Numbered from the stretch's first letter, positions 44,861 through 54,181 are shown. The stretch: 64,000 nucleotides of DNA from Tsuneonella litorea (GCF_025154015.1 NZ_JAOAMV010000002.1:521896-585895), one strand, 5' to 3'. Notes: generated by a model from the letters alone, not told the origin. Numbers and translations: made by a program.

Positions 44861-45195
44861 CCCGTGAATGACACGAACTCCTCTTCGCCGTAGACCGGTC
44901 GCTCGTCTGCTCCGTAGTCCGGCAGAACCTCGGTATCGCCAATCGGCCGCTGGGCGGGCGCAGAGGCGGCAGGCGGCATCGCCGCCTTCTCGGACGGCGT
45001 CATGCAGACGTGCAGGTACGGTATCCAGATGTCGCCGAAATCGGCCTTCTGGTACCACAGATCGAGCACATCGTAGCTGGCCCAGCAGCCGTCAGGCTCG
45101 AGCAAGCGGATACCTTCCCCGATCCGCGGCACGGCGGCGAAGCGGATTCTGTGTTGGGTCTGGTGCGTTTCGTTCTGGATTTCGACTTCAATCAC
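44857..45195 (-). CDS. Hypothetical protein (112 aa)
   Basis: This soluble protein starts at a GTG. Its N-terminal half looks like a small beta-barrel (MIEVEIQNETHQTQHRIRFAAVPRIGEGIRLLEP), followed by a Trp/Tyr-rich patch (YDVLDLWYQKADFGDIWIPYLHV) and a Pro-rich tail. I do not recognise a family. It overlaps the CheY-like gene by 4 nt, so they form one transcript. Co-occurrence suggests a link with the regulator. Confidence 0.55.
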   Translation of the reverse strand: MIEVEIQNETHQTQHRIRFAAVPRIGEGIRLLEPDGCWASYDVLDLWYQKADFGDIWIPYLHVCMTPSEKAAMPPAASAPAQRPIGDTEVLPDYGADERPVYGEEEFVSFTG

Positions 45196-45273
45196 CGGTG
45201 CGGACCTCTCGAACGAAGGGGAACGCTAAAGCGAAATGGTTGCCGAACCTTCAATGGCGCCCGCGGTCGCCGC

Positions 45274-45555
45274 CTAGTCAGGCGGAAGATACGCGAACTC
45301 GATGAGGTAGATGTTTTCGCCCCTGCCATGCCGAGCGGTCGCCATCAGCTCGTGCACGTCCGCGAAGCCCGATCGGCGGGCAAGATCGTCGGTCACGTCC
45401 TCGAGGGCGATCTCGCGCACCGAATCCACGCGAATCCGTCCCGGCTCCATCGGGTACAAACCGCCGCTCTTCACCCGCGGAGCCTGCCACACCCGTACGC
45501 TGCAGGTGATGTCGCCGCTGCGCACCCTGTCGCGCAAGGCGCGGGCGAACATCAT
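45274..45555 (-). CDS. ASCH-domain protein
   Basis: This 93-aa protein is a single ASCH domain (PUA-like beta-barrel), with MFARALRDRVRSGDITCSVRVW at the N-terminus and IALEDVTDDLARRSGFADVHELM. ASCH proteins bind RNA or modified nucleosides; the ligand here is unknown. It starts 16 nt after the REC-like/wHTH gene on the same strand. Confidence 0.75.
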   Translation of the reverse strand: MMFARALRDRVRSGDITCSVRVWQAPRVKSGGLYPMEPGRIRVDSVREIALEDVTDDLARRSGFADVHELMATARHGRGENIYLIEFAYLPPD

Positions 45556-45571
45556 GCGTTCGTGCGCGCCA

Positions 45572-46534
45572 TCAGAGCGCGGCCTTCGCGTCCTTGCCGA
45601 GCTCGTGGAAATAGCGCGCCATCGCGTCGGCAGCCTTGTCGCTCAGTTCGATGAAGGCGCGCCGGCGATCGGTCTCGTCCTCCACCCTGACCAGCAGGCC
45701 GGCCTCGGTCATCTGGGATATCCAGCGCAGCGCCGTGGTCGGCGGAACGCCGCTGGCGATGCACAGCGACGTGACGGAGACGCGCACGTGTTCGGCGCGC
45801 GCGGCCGTGAGGTCGAGCAGGATGTCCCAGGCGGGATCGGCAAACAGCTCGGGATCGAGGAACTCCGCGCGCAACTGGCGCTGGCGGATGATCTTGCGCA
45901 CCAGCCGGGGGTCGGGCAGCGGCGGCCGGGGCGGACGGATCAGCTTGCGCTCGGCCTCGCCGCCTTCCTCGGCCCGGAACTCGTCCGTGGGCGATTCGAG
46001 GCGGAAGGCCCGCGGTTCGCCCGCCGACAGCCGGTCGATCTGCGCGGCGATCTGCGCGACCTGCTGGGTCAGGGCGTGCAGCGTCGCGCGGTCCTGGGCA
46101 TCGAGTTCGCGTACTGCCATCCGGGGAACCTTGGGCAAGGCGCGGGCAAGAGCAATTACGCGTTCCCCCCTAGTCGGCTCGATAACGATGTCCGCTCCCG
46201 ATCGCTCGAGACAGAAGAACACCGCGTCGAGCGCGGACAGTGTCGTGGCGACCACCAGCGGCAGGCCCTGCGCCGCGGCGCGCGAATCGAGCTGCATGAG
46301 GGCGGCCAGCGTCGCGCCGTCCTGCACGGGGCAGTCGACCAGCAGAACGTCGGCCGGGAAAGGCGGCGGCGTTTCGTCGAGTTCGGCCAGGAGATCGTAG
46401 TCGACCACGCCGAACCCGGCGGTCGTGGCATCGTCGCGAAAATCGGCCGCGGTCGACAGCCGCGCGGAATATACGCCGGCAGTGAAGGCGATCGCATCCA
46501 TACCGGTATCGTAGGCGAAATCCGCCTGTCTCAT
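45572..46534 (-). CDS. Winged-helix regulator with N-terminal receiver-like domain
   Basis: This 320-aa protein has a receiver-like N-terminal half (about 1-130; ADVLLVDCPVQDGATL, GLPLVVATT, IVIEPTRGERVI), in which the acidic pocket and the lysine look incomplete. A short coiled-coil (about 150-170) and a C-terminal MarR-like winged helix (VTSLCIASGVPPTTALRWISQMTEAGLLVRVEDETDRRRAFIEL) follow. Signal and targets are unknown. It is divergent from the sigma-factor gene. Confidence 0.75.
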   Translation of the reverse strand: MRQADFAYDTGMDAIAFTAGVYSARLSTAADFRDDATTAGFGVVDYDLLAELDETPPPFPADVLLVDCPVQDGATLAALMQLDSRAAAQGLPLVVATTLSALDAVFFCLERSGADIVIEPTRGERVIALARALPKVPRMAVRELDAQDRATLHALTQQVAQIAAQIDRLSAGEPRAFRLESPTDEFRAEEGGEAERKLIRPPRPPLPDPRLVRKIIRQRQLRAEFLDPELFADPAWDILLDLTAARAEHVRVSVTSLCIASGVPPTTALRWISQMTEAGLLVRVEDETDRRRAFIELSDKAADAMARYFHELGKDAKAAL

Positions 46535-46680
46535 GGGGGGCGACCTCCGTGCAGAACCTGACCCGCCGGGGTTAGAGCCATGCGGTTGCGAGTCAACCGC
46601 GCCCTCGCGGATCGCTCCAATCCGGAATTATCAGAAAATCGGCCGCATGCGATTGAACCAACCGGCCCTCGCGAGCGACT

Positions 46681-47244
46681 ATGCAAGCGATGGACAGGAA
46701 GACGGCCGCCAACCAGACCGTGTCGCAGCTCTACGAAGAGCTGCTGGTCATGCTTGTCCAGGCGGGCGACCGGCGCGCCGCCGAGCGGCTGGCGGTGCGC
46801 TGGCAACCCCGCCTCGCGCGGACCGCGCGCAGGCTGCTCGGCGATGAGGACCGTGCCTTGGTCGTGGTGCAGGACTGCTGGCTGGCGATCCTGCGCAATC
46901 TCGGCCAGCTGCGCCAGGCCTCGCGATTTGCGCCCTGGGCCTTCGCCATCCTTCATCGCCGTTGTGCCGACGGCATTCGCGCCGTCCAGGCCGAACGGGC
47001 GCGCGCGACAGCTCTCGAACGCGAGCCGCACGATGGCGGCGCAACCGAAGACCGGGCGGCGATCAGCCAGGCCTTCGCGGCTCTGCCGCCGGTCCAGCGT
47101 TCGGCGGCGCAGCTTTTCTTCGTCGAGGGCCTGACTCTCGCCGAGATCGCCCAGGTGCAGGACGTGCCGCTCGGCACCGCCAAGTCGCGCCTGTTTCACG
47201 CCCGCCGCCGGCTGAAGGCGGCCCTCCAAGGAGAACCGCAATGA
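46681..47244 (+). CDS. ECF-type sigma-70 family factor
   Basis: This 187-aa protein has sigma region 2 (about 28-95, RLLGDEDRALVVVQDCWLAILRNL) and region 4 (about 125-180, LPPVQRSAAQLFFVEGLTLAEIAQVQDVPLGTAKSRLFHARRRL). It lacks regions 1 and 3, as in ECF factors. The core-binding region 2 is atypical and may be weak. It is encoded with a DUF6768 membrane protein (ATGA overlap), which I infer may control it. The start could also be the ATG at 46690. Confidence 0.8.
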   Translation: MQAMDRKTAANQTVSQLYEELLVMLVQAGDRRAAERLAVRWQPRLARTARRLLGDEDRALVVVQDCWLAILRNLGQLRQASRFAPWAFAILHRRCADGIRAVQAERARATALEREPHDGGATEDRAAISQAFAALPPVQRSAAQLFFVEGLTLAEIAQVQDVPLGTAKSRLFHARRRLKAALQGEPQ

Positions 47245-47627
47245 CGACTATCGACGACCGCATCCGCGGGGCGCTGGACGAGGACGACCGCGATTTCCTC
47301 GCCAGTCTCGAAACCGAACGCGGGCTATTCCGCCAGCTCGGCGACACCTGGAAGGGTCCGATGGGCGGCTGGGCCAAGTTCGCCTTCGCCATGTCCATCG
47401 TTTTCGGCGCTCTGATGATCTTCGTCATCATCCAGGTGATCCACACCCATGACGTCGAATTGCACACGCTATGGGCGATCGCGCTGCTGGCGGTGCTCGT
47501 CATGCTCGGCTTCATCAAGCAGTGGATCTTCGAGCGGATGAACATGCTGACCATCCTGCGCGAGGTGAAACGGCTGCAGGTGCAGGTCGCCATGCTCGAC
47601 CAGGCGCGCGAAGGCGACGAGGACTAG
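47241..47627 (+). CDS. DUF6768 two-helix membrane protein, sigma partner
   Basis: This 128-aa protein has a cytoplasmic N-terminus of about 45 residues (MTTIDDRIRGALDEDDRDFLASLE), then two membrane helices (about 47-68 FAFAMSIVFGALMIFVIIQV; about 75-93 LWAIALLAVLVMLGF), then a helical cytoplasmic tail. The pattern fits DUF6768, which often sits beside sigma factors. It overlaps the sigma gene by 4 nt. A membrane anti-sigma role is likely but not proven. Its stop overlaps that of the L,D-transpeptidase gene (CTAG). Confidence 0.75.
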   Translation: MTTIDDRIRGALDEDDRDFLASLETERGLFRQLGDTWKGPMGGWAKFAFAMSIVFGALMIFVIIQVIHTHDVELHTLWAIALLAVLVMLGFIKQWIFERMNMLTILREVKRLQVQVAMLDQAREGDED

Positions 47628-48124
47628 GGGCGTATCTCGATCGGGGTTCCATCTGGGATGGCGTTCCACAGCAGCGCGATCGTGCCGTTCGATACTGCGA
47701 TGCAGCCGTCGGTCCAATCGCCCGGCATCCGCAGCCCGGCGTCGGCGCCCGGAAGCCCGTTGGGCTGGCCGTGGATGAAGATGGCCCCGCCCGGCGAGCG
47801 GCCCTGCGCGCGCGCGAAGGCGCGGTCGGCCGCGTTGGGATAGGAAATGTGCAGGCTGAGGTAATAGGCGCTGTTCGGGTTGCGATAATCGATCGTGTAG
47901 CGCCCCTCGGGCGTCCGCTCGTCACCCTCGAACTGCTTGTGATCCTCGGGCGCATCGCCGAGCTGGATGCCGCTGACGGTCATCGTCGCCCGCCCGGCGG
48001 TGTAGAGCGTCAGGGTCCGGTCGGACTTGTCGATCAGCACGAAGTCGGCGACAGGCGGCGCCATCTCCTGCGCCTGCGCGCATCCCGCGAGCAGCGCGAA
48101 CGCCAGGAACGCGGCCCGCGCCAA
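47624..48124 (-). CDS. L,D-transpeptidase (YafK-type) family protein
   Basis: This 166-aa protein has a signal peptide or lipobox (LAFALLAGC) and a YkuD domain with IHGQPNG and the catalytic Cys in WTDGCIAVSN. The TDGC variant, in place of SHGC, is typical of the YafK/LdtF group, reported to act on the peptidoglycan-lipoprotein link or muropeptides. The start is a TTG at 48124, just 4 nt after purA, so it is likely co-transcribed with purA. Confidence 0.8.
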   Translation of the reverse strand: MARAAFLAFALLAGCAQAQEMAPPVADFVLIDKSDRTLTLYTAGRATMTVSGIQLGDAPEDHKQFEGDERTPEGRYTIDYRNPNSAYYLSLHISYPNAADRAFARAQGRSPGGAIFIHGQPNGLPGADAGLRMPGDWTDGCIAVSNGTIALLWNAIPDGTPIEIRP

Positions 48125-48128
48125 GCGG

Positions 48129-49418
48129 TCAGTCCACGAACGGATCGCGCACGAGGATCGTGTCCTCGCGCTCGGGACTAGTCGAAACCAGCGCAACCGG
48201 GGTCTCGATCAGTTCCTGCACGCGCTGGATGTACTTGATCGCCTGCGCCGGAAGGTCGGCCCACGAGCGCGCCCCGGCGGTGGTTTCCTGCCAGCCGTCC
48301 ATTTCCTCGTAGATCGGTTCGACCTCCGCCTGGTCGGCCGAGTGCGAGGGGAAATAGTCGAGGATCTTGCCGCGCAAGCGATAGCCGGTGCAGATCCGCA
48401 CGGTGTCGAACCCGTCGAGCACATCGAGCTTGGTCAGCGCGATCCCGGTCACCCCGCTGATCGCGCACGACTGGCGCACCAGCACTGCGTCGAACCAGCC
48501 GCAACGACGCTTGCGCCCGGTGACGGTGCCGAACTCATGCCCGCGCTCGCCCAGCCTTTGCCCGGTATCGTCGTCGAGCTCGGTCGGGAATGGGCCGCTG
48601 CCGACGCGGGTGGTGTACGCCTTGACGATCCCGAGCACGAAACCGGTCGAATTCGGACCCAGCCCGCTGCCGCTCGCCGCGGTGCCGCTGACGGTGTTCG
48701 AGCTGGTGACGAAGGGATAGGTCCCGTGATCGACATCGAGCAGGACGCCCTGCGCGCCCTCGAACAGGATCCGCGCGCCCGCCTTGCGGACTTTCTTCAG
48801 CCGCTTCCACACCGGCTGGGCGTATTGCAGCACGAAGGGCGCGATCTCGGCCAGGTCGGCGACCAGCCGCGCGCGGTCGACCGGCGGTTCGTCGAACCCC
48901 GCCCGCAGCGCGTCGTGGTGCGCGCAGAGGCGGTCGAGCTGCGGATCGAGCTGATCGAGGTGCGCGAGATCGCAGACGCGGATCGCGCGCCGACCGACCT
49001 TGTCCTCGTAGGCCGGTCCGATGCCCCGCCCGGTGGTGCCGATCTTGCCGGAACCCGCGGCGGTTTCGCGCAAGCCGTCAAGGTCGCGGTGGATCGGCAG
49101 GATGAGCGGACAGTTGTCGGCGATCGCGAAGTTGTCCGCGTCGATCCGTACGCCCTGCCCTTCGAGCTTCTCGATCTCGGCCTTGAGCGCCCACGGATCG
49201 AGCACCACCCCATTGCCGATGATCGACAGCGTGCCGGTGACGATTCCGCTCGGCAGAAGGCTCAGCTTGTAGGTCGTGTTGCCGACGACGAGCGTATGGC
49301 CGGCGTTGTGCCCGCCCTGGAACCGGACGACCGCGTCGGCCCGGCTGGCGAGCCAGTCGACGATCTTGCCCTTGCCTTCATCGCCCCACTGGGCGCCGAT
49401 CACCGTGACGTTGGCCAT
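48129..49418 (-). CDS. purA: Adenylosuccinate synthase
   Basis: This 429-aa enzyme makes adenylosuccinate from IMP, aspartate and GTP. N-terminal [17 protein letters not shown] (P-loop), [10 protein letters not shown], and the IMP-site [13 protein letters not shown] identify it. Length is standard. The gene for HisZ is often next to purA in alphaproteobacteria, but here two unrelated genes have come between. Confidence 0.95.
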   Translation of the reverse strand: MANVTVIGAQWGDEGKGKIVDWLASRADAVVRFQGGHNAGHTLVVGNTTYKLSLLPSGIVTGTLSIIGNGVVLDPWALKAEIEKLEGQGVRIDADNFAIADNCPLILPIHRDLDGLRETAAGSGKIGTTGRGIGPAYEDKVGRRAIRVCDLAHLDQLDPQLDRLCAHHDALRAGFDEPPVDRARLVADLAEIAPFVLQYAQPVWKRLKKVRKAGARILFEGAQGVLLDVDHGTYPFVTSSNTVSGTAASGSGLGPNSTGFVLGIVKAYTTRVGSGPFPTELDDDTGQRLGERGHEFGTVTGRKRRCGWFDAVLVRQSCAISGVTGIALTKLDVLDGFDTVRICTGYRLRGKILDYFPSHSADQAEVEPIYEEMDGWQETTAGARSWADLPAQAIKYIQRVQELIETPVALVSTSPEREDTILVRDPFVD

Positions 49419-49504
49419 GGCCCTCTTTCGCGTCGCTCAAACCGCGGCGGGCACTAGGCGCAGGCGGTGCCGAGGGCAATGCCGAAGGGCCTGGTTACTT
49501 TGCC

Positions 49505-49528
49505 GTTAACCCGCGCACCGCGGTTAAC
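49505..49528. promoter_or_regulatory. Paired GTTAAC sites, possible CtrA-like operator
   Basis: GTTAAC occurs at 49505-49510 and again at 49523-49528, 18 bp apart, with TTAACC at both places and a flanking inverted pattern. CtrA half-sites read TTAACCAT; here only TTAACC is matched. The pair lies in a 285-bp gap between purA (leftward) and the PilZ gene (rightward). Otherwise I see nothing in that gap. Confidence 0.35.
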
Positions 49529-49703
49529 CGCATTATGGGACACGGCGCGCAGCGTCATTGCATGACTGCGTCGGCCTTGTTCTGATGGCGGAACCAGCAA
49601 AGCAAAGACTGTCCGCCACGCGGCAAGGTCCACGCTGGGTCGCCGTAGATCGCTGACCGCAAGGCGTGGCCGTCGCCTGACCGTTTTTGTGAAGAGAGAC
49701 GCC

Positions 49704-50507
49704 ATGACCACCGATACCGAGCCCGCCGACGTCGAACAGCGCGAGGACATTCGTGCCCCGCTCGAGGTAGCTATCTCGGTGCGCGAACGCGGCGGTCACA
49801 AGATGCCCGCCACCATGCTCGACCTTTCCTGCGCCGGATGCCGGATCAAGGGAGCACCGCTTACCCGCGGCACCGAAGACATCTGGGTCCGGATTCCCGG
49901 CCTCGAAAGCCTGCCGGCCCGGATTTGCTGGGCCGAGGAAGGCGCCAACGGCCTCGAGTTCGAGCGCAAGCTGCATCCCGCCGTGTTCCAGCGGATGATC
50001 GCGATCCTGGGAAGCGGCAAGCCGCCCGGCCCGGTGGCGGCGTTCGACCAGGATGACGCCCCCTCGCCGCACCGGACCGACCGCGAGTCGGCCGCGCCGC
50101 CCCCGCCGCGGCCGAGTGCCTCGCGCCGCGAGCAGATCCGCGCGGGTTACGTCATTCCCGACCCCGGGATGCTGCTGGAAAAGAAGCCGGTCGAAGGGGG
50201 CAAGTCGATCTTCACCCTGGTGCGGCGGAATACCGCGAGAACGTCGGACCACCGCCACGAACCCCGCTTTCCAGCGCCGCCCGAGATCGATCTCGCCATC
50301 GGGTTCGCGAGCATGTCGCCGCACATCGCCAACGTATCCGCCAGCGGGCTCATGCTGGCCACCGAAACCTCATGCGAGATCGGGGACCCGGTCGAGGTCC
50401 GCTTTGCGAACTTTCCCCCGATCGAAGGCACGATCGTGTGGAAGCGCGCGGACAGCTTTGGCGTTGCCCTGCCACCCGAATCGATCGACCTGACCGAGGC
50501 CGCCTGA
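49704..50507 (+). CDS. Protein with two PilZ-like domains
   Basis: This 267-aa cytoplasmic protein has two PilZ-like beta-barrels. The first (about 14-110) has AMLDLSCAGCRIKGAPL; the second (about 185-260) has HEPRFPAPPEIDLAI, NVSASGLMLATE and GTIVWKRADSFGVAL. A Pro-rich linker joins them. The canonical RxxxR of c-di-GMP binding is not clear in either copy, so c-di-GMP binding is uncertain. The ATG at 49704 has AGAGAGA in front. Confidence 0.7.
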   Translation: MTTDTEPADVEQREDIRAPLEVAISVRERGGHKMPATMLDLSCAGCRIKGAPLTRGTEDIWVRIPGLESLPARICWAEEGANGLEFERKLHPAVFQRMIAILGSGKPPGPVAAFDQDDAPSPHRTDRESAAPPPPRPSASRREQIRAGYVIPDPGMLLEKKPVEGGKSIFTLVRRNTARTSDHRHEPRFPAPPEIDLAIGFASMSPHIANVSASGLMLATETSCEIGDPVEVRFANFPPIEGTIVWKRADSFGVALPPESIDLTEAA

Positions 50508-50583
50508 CGAGAAACCGGTTCGGTCGGGAAACCTTGCCGCGCGTTCGGGCATTCATGACCCCGAACCCGCGGAAAGGACATTC

Positions 50584-51399
50584 ATGAGCAAGACCCCGGC
50601 CATCCCCCTCAACGACGGACGCACGATTCCCCAGCTGGGGTTCGGTACCTGGCAGATCCCCGACGAGACGGCAGCCGATGCCGTGAGCACCGCGATCGCG
50701 GTGGGGTACGAACTCGTCGATACAGCGGCGATCTACCAGAACGAGCGCGGCGTCGGAAAAGGTCTTGCGGATAACCCGGACACCTGGCTGACGACCAAGA
50801 TCTGGAACGAAAGCCAGGGCTATGACCGCGCGCTGCGGGCGATGGACAAGTGCCTCGAAAGGCTCGGCCGCGACAGCGTCGACCTCGTCCTCATCCACTG
50901 GCCCTGCCCCGCCAGGGGTCTTGCGGTCGAAACCTGGAAGGCGCTGGTCGCGGTGCGCGACGCGGGGAAGGCGAAGTCGATCGGCGTATCGAACTTTCGC
51001 GAACAGGACCTGAAGACAGTGATCGATGCGACCGGCGTGGTCCCCGCGCTCAACCAGGTCGAACTCCACCCCGCCTTCCAGCAACGCGAATTGCGCGATG
51101 TGCACGAGAAACTGGGCATCGTCACGCAGAGCTGGTCGCCGCTGGGCCAGGGCGGCGCGATGACCAACCCGGTGATCACCGGGATTGCCCGGGAGTGCGA
51201 CCGGCCGGCGTCCGCGGTCATCCTGCGCTGGCACCTGCAATCGGGGCTCTGCACGATTCCCAAGGCGACCGGCCGCGCGCACATCGAGGCGAACTTCGAG
51301 GCACTCGACTTCGCCCTGTCCGACGACCAGATGGCGCGGATCGACGCGCTCGACGAAGCGGGTGGTCGCATCGGGCCCGACCCCGCCGACTTCGGCTAG
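50584..51399 (+). CDS. Aldo/keto reductase (2,5-diketo-gluconate reductase-like)
   Basis: This 271-aa TIM-barrel NADPH reductase has the AKR tetrad: Asp in LVDTAAIYQNE with its Tyr, Lys in LTTKIWN and His in LIHWPCP. GVSNFREQDLK and PKATGRAHIEANF complete the NADPH site. It resembles AKR5 members. The stop overlaps the hisZ stop (CTAG, 51396-51399). Confidence 0.9.
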   Translation: MSKTPAIPLNDGRTIPQLGFGTWQIPDETAADAVSTAIAVGYELVDTAAIYQNERGVGKGLADNPDTWLTTKIWNESQGYDRALRAMDKCLERLGRDSVDLVLIHWPCPARGLAVETWKALVAVRDAGKAKSIGVSNFREQDLKTVIDATGVVPALNQVELHPAFQQRELRDVHEKLGIVTQSWSPLGQGGAMTNPVITGIARECDRPASAVILRWHLQSGLCTIPKATGRAHIEANFEALDFALSDDQMARIDALDEAGGRIGPDPADFG

Positions 51400-52502
51400 A
51401 TCGGCCGGGGCTCGCTGCCGTCCAGGCGGTGGGTGCACCCCAACATCGCGGCGTCCTCGCCGTCGCCGAGCGCGGCGACGGTGCGCCAGCCGATCGCGCG
51501 CAGGCGCGCGGCGACCTCAAGGTCATGCCCGGCGGGCAGGTACAGCAGGTCGCCTGCCGGCGCCGGTCCCAGCGCATCCACCAGCGGATCGATGTAGAGC
51601 GAGAAGCCCGTGGCAGGCTCGCCGCCGCCCAAGCGATAGGTGCCGCCCCGCCCCAAGGTACCACGCGCGCCTTCGGCGTAGAGGGTGAAACCGAACCAGC
51701 TCTGGTACTGGAAGCCGTGCCGTTCGGCCGGATCGAGCGTGACCCGCGCCGAGGCACCGATCCGGTCCGCGATCTCCCGTAGCCCGTCGATCCGGCTGGC
51801 AAGCACGCCGCCCGCATCGATGGCCTGCAAGCGCTCCACCGCCTTCTCGAACGGCCCGGCCGCGTAGAGCAGCGGCAGGTAGGCCTCGCCCCCGACCGCC
51901 TTGAGCGCGCCGGCGTCCTTGGCGTCGAGCTCGCGCCGGACGTCGTCGACCCGCTCGGCCGGCAAAGGCAGGACGCTCTCGGCGAGCGTGTCGACGAGAT
52001 CGGGTAGCGTGAAATCGACCGAGATGCCGGTGGCGCCGGCGGCGGCGAGCGCCTCGATCGCGAGGTTGACGATTTCGCCTGCCGCGGCCGCGCTGTCGCT
52101 GCCGATCAGTTCCGCTCCCAGCTGAAGCCGCTCGCGCGCCGGGTCGAGCTGGTCGCTGGCGATCGTCGCCACCTCGCCCGCGTAGCACAGCCGCAGGGGC
52201 CGCGGTGCCGAAGCGAGGCTGGTCGCCGCGATCCGGCCGACCTGCACGGTGATGTCCGAGCGCAGCGCGAGCGTGCGCAGCGAATCGGGGTCGGTGAAGC
52301 GGAACATCCGGCGCGTGGCGACGCCGCTCATCCGCGTGGCCATCGACGATTCGAACTCGACCAGCGGCGGGATCACCCGGTCGTAACCGTGCGCGTCCAT
52401 CGCATCGAGCGCCGCCCGCCGCGCCCGCGTGAGCGCGCGGGCCGCCGCGGGCAGCCGGTCCTCGAGCCCCACGGGCAAAAGGTCGGTGGTCGGATCGGTC
52501 AT
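51396..52502 (-). CDS. hisZ: ATP phosphoribosyltransferase regulatory subunit HisZ
   Basis: This 368-aa HisRS-like protein lacks the anticodon domain and activates the short HisG in histidine synthesis. It shows class II aaRS motifs (motif 2-like FRFTDPDSLRTLALRSDITVQ, CYAGEV) without full catalytic residues. It is the last gene of the serC-serA-hisZ group on the minus strand. Confidence 0.88.
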   Translation of the reverse strand: MTDPTTDLLPVGLEDRLPAAARALTRARRAALDAMDAHGYDRVIPPLVEFESSMATRMSGVATRRMFRFTDPDSLRTLALRSDITVQVGRIAATSLASAPRPLRLCYAGEVATIASDQLDPARERLQLGAELIGSDSAAAAGEIVNLAIEALAAAGATGISVDFTLPDLVDTLAESVLPLPAERVDDVRRELDAKDAGALKAVGGEAYLPLLYAAGPFEKAVERLQAIDAGGVLASRIDGLREIADRIGASARVTLDPAERHGFQYQSWFGFTLYAEGARGTLGRGGTYRLGGGEPATGFSLYIDPLVDALGPAPAGDLLYLPAGHDLEVAARLRAIGWRTVAALGDGEDAAMLGCTHRLDGSEPRPI

Positions 52503-52521
52503 CGCGCGCGCCCTAGCGCGG

Positions 52522-54117
52522 TCAGAACTCGAGCGCCATGACAGTCTTGACGCCCTGGAGCTTGCAGGCCTTGTCGATAACGTCGCTGGGGATCGACTGG
52601 TCGACGCTCAGCAACAGCACCGCCTCTCCGCCCGCGTCGCGGCGGCCGAGGTGGAAGGTGCCGATATTGATCCCGCTCTCGCCGAGCAAGGTACCGATCC
52701 GGCCGATGAAGCCGGGCGCGTCCTCATTGACGATGTAGAGCATGTGCCCTTCGAGTTCGGCCTCGATCCCGATGCCGAAGATCTCCACCAGCCGCGCGGT
52801 ACCATGCCCGAACAGCGTGCCGGCGACCGAGCGATCACCCTGGCTGGTGCCGACGGTGACGCGCAGGAGCGTGTTGTACGCGCCCTCGCGCTCGTGCCGA
52901 ATCGAGCGCACGTCGAGCCCGCGCTCCTTCGCGAGGAACGGCGCGTTGACCATGTTCACGCTGTCCGAATACTGCTTCATCAGGCCGGCAAGCACCGCGG
53001 CCTCGATCGGCTTGCCGGCAAGCTCGGCCGCGGCGCCCTCGCGCTCGATCGAGATCTGGGTGAGGTTGCCGTGTGCGAGCTGGCCAACGAGGCTGCCGAG
53101 GTTCTCGGCGAGCTTCATGTAGGGGCGCAGCTTGGGCGCCTCCTCGGCCGAAAGGCTCGGCATGTTGAGCGCGTTGGTGACGCCGCCGTTGACGAGGTAA
53201 TCCGCCATCTGCTCGGCGACCTGCAGCGCGACGTTGACCTGCGCCTCGGTCGTCGACGCGCCCAGGTGCGGGGTGCAGATGAAGTTCTTGGTGCCGAACA
53301 GCGGCGATTCCTTAGCCGGTTCCTGCGCGAACACGTCGAGCGCGGCGCCCGCAATGTGGCCGCTTTCGAGCCCGTCCTTCAATGCCGCTTCGTCGATCAA
53401 CCCGCCGCGCGCACAGTTGACGATGCGCACGCCCGGCTTGGTCTTTTCCAGCCGTTCGCGGCTGAGAATGTTGCGGGTCTGGTCGGTCAGCGGGGTGTGC
53501 AGCGTGATGAAGTCGGCCCGCGCGAGCAGCGTCTCGAGATCGACCTTCTCGATCCCCAGTTCCACCGCGCGATCCTCGGTCAGGAAGGGGTCGTAGGCGA
53601 CGACCTTCATCCGCAGGCCGAGCGCCCGGCTGGCGACGATCGAGCCGATGTTGCCCGCGCCGATCAGGCCGAGCGTCTTGCCGGTAACCTCCACGCCCAT
53701 GAACCCGTTCTTGGGCCACTCGCCCTCCTGGGTGCGCTCGTTGGCCTCGGGTATCTGCCGGGCGAGCGCGAACATCAGCGCGATGGCGTGCTCGGCGGTT
53801 GTGATCGAGTTGCCGAACGGGGTGTTCATCACCACCACGCCCTTGCTGCTGGCATAGGGAATGTCGACGTTGTCGACGCCGATCCCCGCGCGGCCGATGA
53901 CCTTGAGATTGGTCGCCGCGTCGAGGATTTCCCTGGTCACCTTGGTCGATGAACGGATGGCGAGGCCGTCGTATTCGCCGATCCGCGCCATGAGCTGTTC
54001 GGGCGTTTCGCCGGTGATCACGTCGACCTCGCAACCGCGCTCTTCGAATATCCGGGCGGCATTGGGATCCATCTTGTCGGAAATGAGGACTTTGGGTCTT
54101 GCGTTGGGCTGGGCCAT
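52522..54117 (-). CDS. serA: D-3-phosphoglycerate dehydrogenase (long form)
   Basis: This 531-aa enzyme makes phosphohydroxypyruvate, the first step of serine synthesis. NAD site GLIGAGNIGSIVA, IGRAGIGVDNVD, NCARGGLIDE and PHLGASTTEAQ are seen. The C-terminal ACT domain (about 455-531) suggests feedback by serine, and an intervening domain makes it the long mycobacterial-like form. It starts 64 nt after serC. Confidence 0.95.
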   Translation of the reverse strand: MAQPNARPKVLISDKMDPNAARIFEERGCEVDVITGETPEQLMARIGEYDGLAIRSSTKVTREILDAATNLKVIGRAGIGVDNVDIPYASSKGVVVMNTPFGNSITTAEHAIALMFALARQIPEANERTQEGEWPKNGFMGVEVTGKTLGLIGAGNIGSIVASRALGLRMKVVAYDPFLTEDRAVELGIEKVDLETLLARADFITLHTPLTDQTRNILSRERLEKTKPGVRIVNCARGGLIDEAALKDGLESGHIAGAALDVFAQEPAKESPLFGTKNFICTPHLGASTTEAQVNVALQVAEQMADYLVNGGVTNALNMPSLSAEEAPKLRPYMKLAENLGSLVGQLAHGNLTQISIEREGAAAELAGKPIEAAVLAGLMKQYSDSVNMVNAPFLAKERGLDVRSIRHEREGAYNTLLRVTVGTSQGDRSVAGTLFGHGTARLVEIFGIGIEAELEGHMLYIVNEDAPGFIGRIGTLLGESGINIGTFHLGRRDAGGEAVLLLSVDQSIPSDVIDKACKLQGVKTVMALEF

Positions 54118-54181
54118 GATCGGCCTCCTTCAATGAATGTGGGAAAGCGTGACGGGCAACCGGCCCGTGCGCGCGAAAGAA

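Noticed and set aside
52429..53952. Plus-strand open frame of 507 codons over serA
   Set aside because: Antisense shadow of serA; His/Arg/Asp-rich with no motif.
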